A stretch of 64,000 nt of DNA from Psychroflexus salarius. Its GTDB lineage: Bacteria; Bacteroidota; Bacteroidia; Flavobacteriales; Flavobacteriaceae. The notes beneath the pieces were generated by a model. The model was given only the letters and a program-made list of their open reading frames with translations, was not told where the DNA came from and searched no databases. This document shows, piece by piece, positions 63,305 to 64,000 of this stretch. A program made the position numbers and the translations under genes. The DNA is taken from contig NZ_FQTW01000003.1 of the NCBI RefSeq assembly GCF_900129035.1, positions 186,001 to 250,000 on the forward strand, given 5' to 3'. The first letter of the stretch is position 1, and each line of letters begins with the position of its first letter.

Positions 63305-64000
63305 TTATTTTTTATCTTTTGTTTTTAATCGTAATTTCAGTAAACCAAAAACGCCTAAAGCAGCCACGACCAAGACAGAAATTTCAATCATGGTATCAAT
63401 GCCTCTAAAATCGACTAATATAACATTCACAATGTTTTTTCCATGGGCTAATTTATAGGCATTTTCTGCATAAAAATCAGTAATTTCTGTGTTTTTGGGT
63501 TCGTTGAGTACCTTAAGAATTAATATAGTAATTAGGCCACCTAAGCTCAACGATAAAATACCGTGCTTTATTCTGATTTTATCATTGGTTAATTTTAAAT
63601 AGGTTGGGAGTTTGTATAATACTAACACAAACAAAATAACCGTCAAGGTATCAACTGAAAATTGCGTCATCGCTAAATCGGGTGCACTGTAAAATAAAAA
63701 GAATAGACTAAACGCAAAGCCAACAACTCCCATAGCGGCAACAGCAGCTAAACGTGATTTTGTAAATACAGTGAAAATAATCGCGATGACCATCATCAGC
63801 ACAATCGCAATTTCATAAACGGTAATTCGGGCTAAACTGGCATAATCAATATCTAAATCAAAATCGAAAAGCAACAAATAGCCTAATAACAAAATAATAA
63901 AGCCAACAACGATCGATAAATAATGTCTTAAATAGCCATTTTGAAAATAGCCCGTCCAAATATGTCCAAACCACTCAAAGCCATCTGAAAGCTTCAGCGT
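63305..64000 (-). CDS. mrpA: Mrp-type Na+/H+ antiporter subunit A, C-terminal part
   Basis: The frame runs off the right edge, so only the last ~231 residues are seen. The segment includes the end of the NuoL-like part ([19 protein letters not shown]). A C-terminal DUF4040/MnhB-like domain follows ([46 protein letters not shown]), then [22 protein letters not shown]. This C-terminal extension is characteristic of MrpA in seven-subunit systems. The A-B-C-D-E-F-G order is the classical one and supports Na+ export/pH homeostasis, as expected in a salt-exposed bacterium. Confidence 0.92.
   Translation of the reverse strand, partial: TLKLSDGFEWFGHIWTGYFQNGYLRHYLSIVVGFIILLLGYLLLFDFDLDIDYASLARITVYEIAIVLMMVIAIIFTVFTKSRLAAVAAMGVVGFAFSLFFLFYSAPDLAMTQFSVDTLTVILFVLVLYKLPTYLKLTNDKIRIKHGILSLSLGGLITILILKVLNEPKNTEITDFYAENAYKLAHGKNIVNVILVDFRGIDTMIEISVLVVAALGVFGLLKLRLKTKDKK

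Overview
The window looks like chromosomal DNA of a marine-type member of the Flavobacteriaceae (Bacteroidota). It is AT-rich and densely packed, and there are no obvious Shine-Dalgarno sequences. Many genes are preceded by the Bacteroidota promoter element TAnnTTTG, sometimes with an upstream TTG. The gene content also fits: TolC/MacAB-type efflux, DUF3109, DUF2007, YraN, an Ig-like-domain lipoprotein, a ChaN-like protein, a split YeeE/YedE transporter and an Mrp antiporter. No CRISPR array, insertion sequence, phage or rRNA operon was found.

Layout. 1-4.9 kb: end of bioD, bioA, a two-gene sulfur transporter, and two Ntn-hydrolase-type exported enzymes. 4.9-6.2 kb: a small XRE regulator with two DUF2975 membrane proteins behind a doubly palindromic promoter. 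6.2-17.7 kb: a very large predicted outer-membrane protein, an S9 peptidase, a ChaN-like protein, a 2OG-Fe(II) oxygenase, an MsbA-like ABC exporter, a CBS protein and a histone-deacetylase-family hydrolase. 18-25.6 kb: RNase R, a 35-codon membrane smORF, DUF2007, omega-amidase, Ig-like lipoprotein, ComF and glycyl-tRNA synthetase. 26-32.5 kb: a five-gene MacAB-TolC-like efflux operon followed by tsaB. 32.5-38.5 kb: a secreted unknown, MscS, metG, a beta-barrel protein, LD-carboxypeptidase, YraN and a small membrane protein. 38.5-38.8 kb: tRNA-Ala(GGC) and a degenerate second copy whose T-loop is replaced by a 16-bp palindrome. 39-46.9 kb: HupE/UreJ, dCMP deaminase, a CtpA-like peptidase, MarC, DUF3109 and nrdB-nrdA, closed by a strong terminator.

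46.9-53.5 kb is the one clearly accessory region, lying between nrdA and dgt. It holds small lipoproteins and exported proteins of unknown function, two near-identical 171-bp promoter leaders with paired direct repeats of 22-bp period, and a DUF6973-like lipoprotein interrupted by one in-frame stop. It also holds two orphan C-terminal fragments with metallopeptidase-like motifs (HEYVH and HQDHIHF), each followed by a small exported protein, and a 408-bp duplication in which one gene copy has lost its ATG. I read this as a decaying toxin-immunity (polymorphic toxin-like) array; that reading is inference.

53.5-64 kb: dGTPase, a YyaL-type thioredoxin-domain protein, an OmpA-family lipoprotein, exonuclease III, bioF and the Mrp Na+/H+ antiporter operon (mrpA-G), with mrpA running off the window edge. 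Nucleotide metabolism recurs (nrdAB, dCMP deaminase, dGTPase), as does biotin synthesis (bioD, bioA and a distant bioF).
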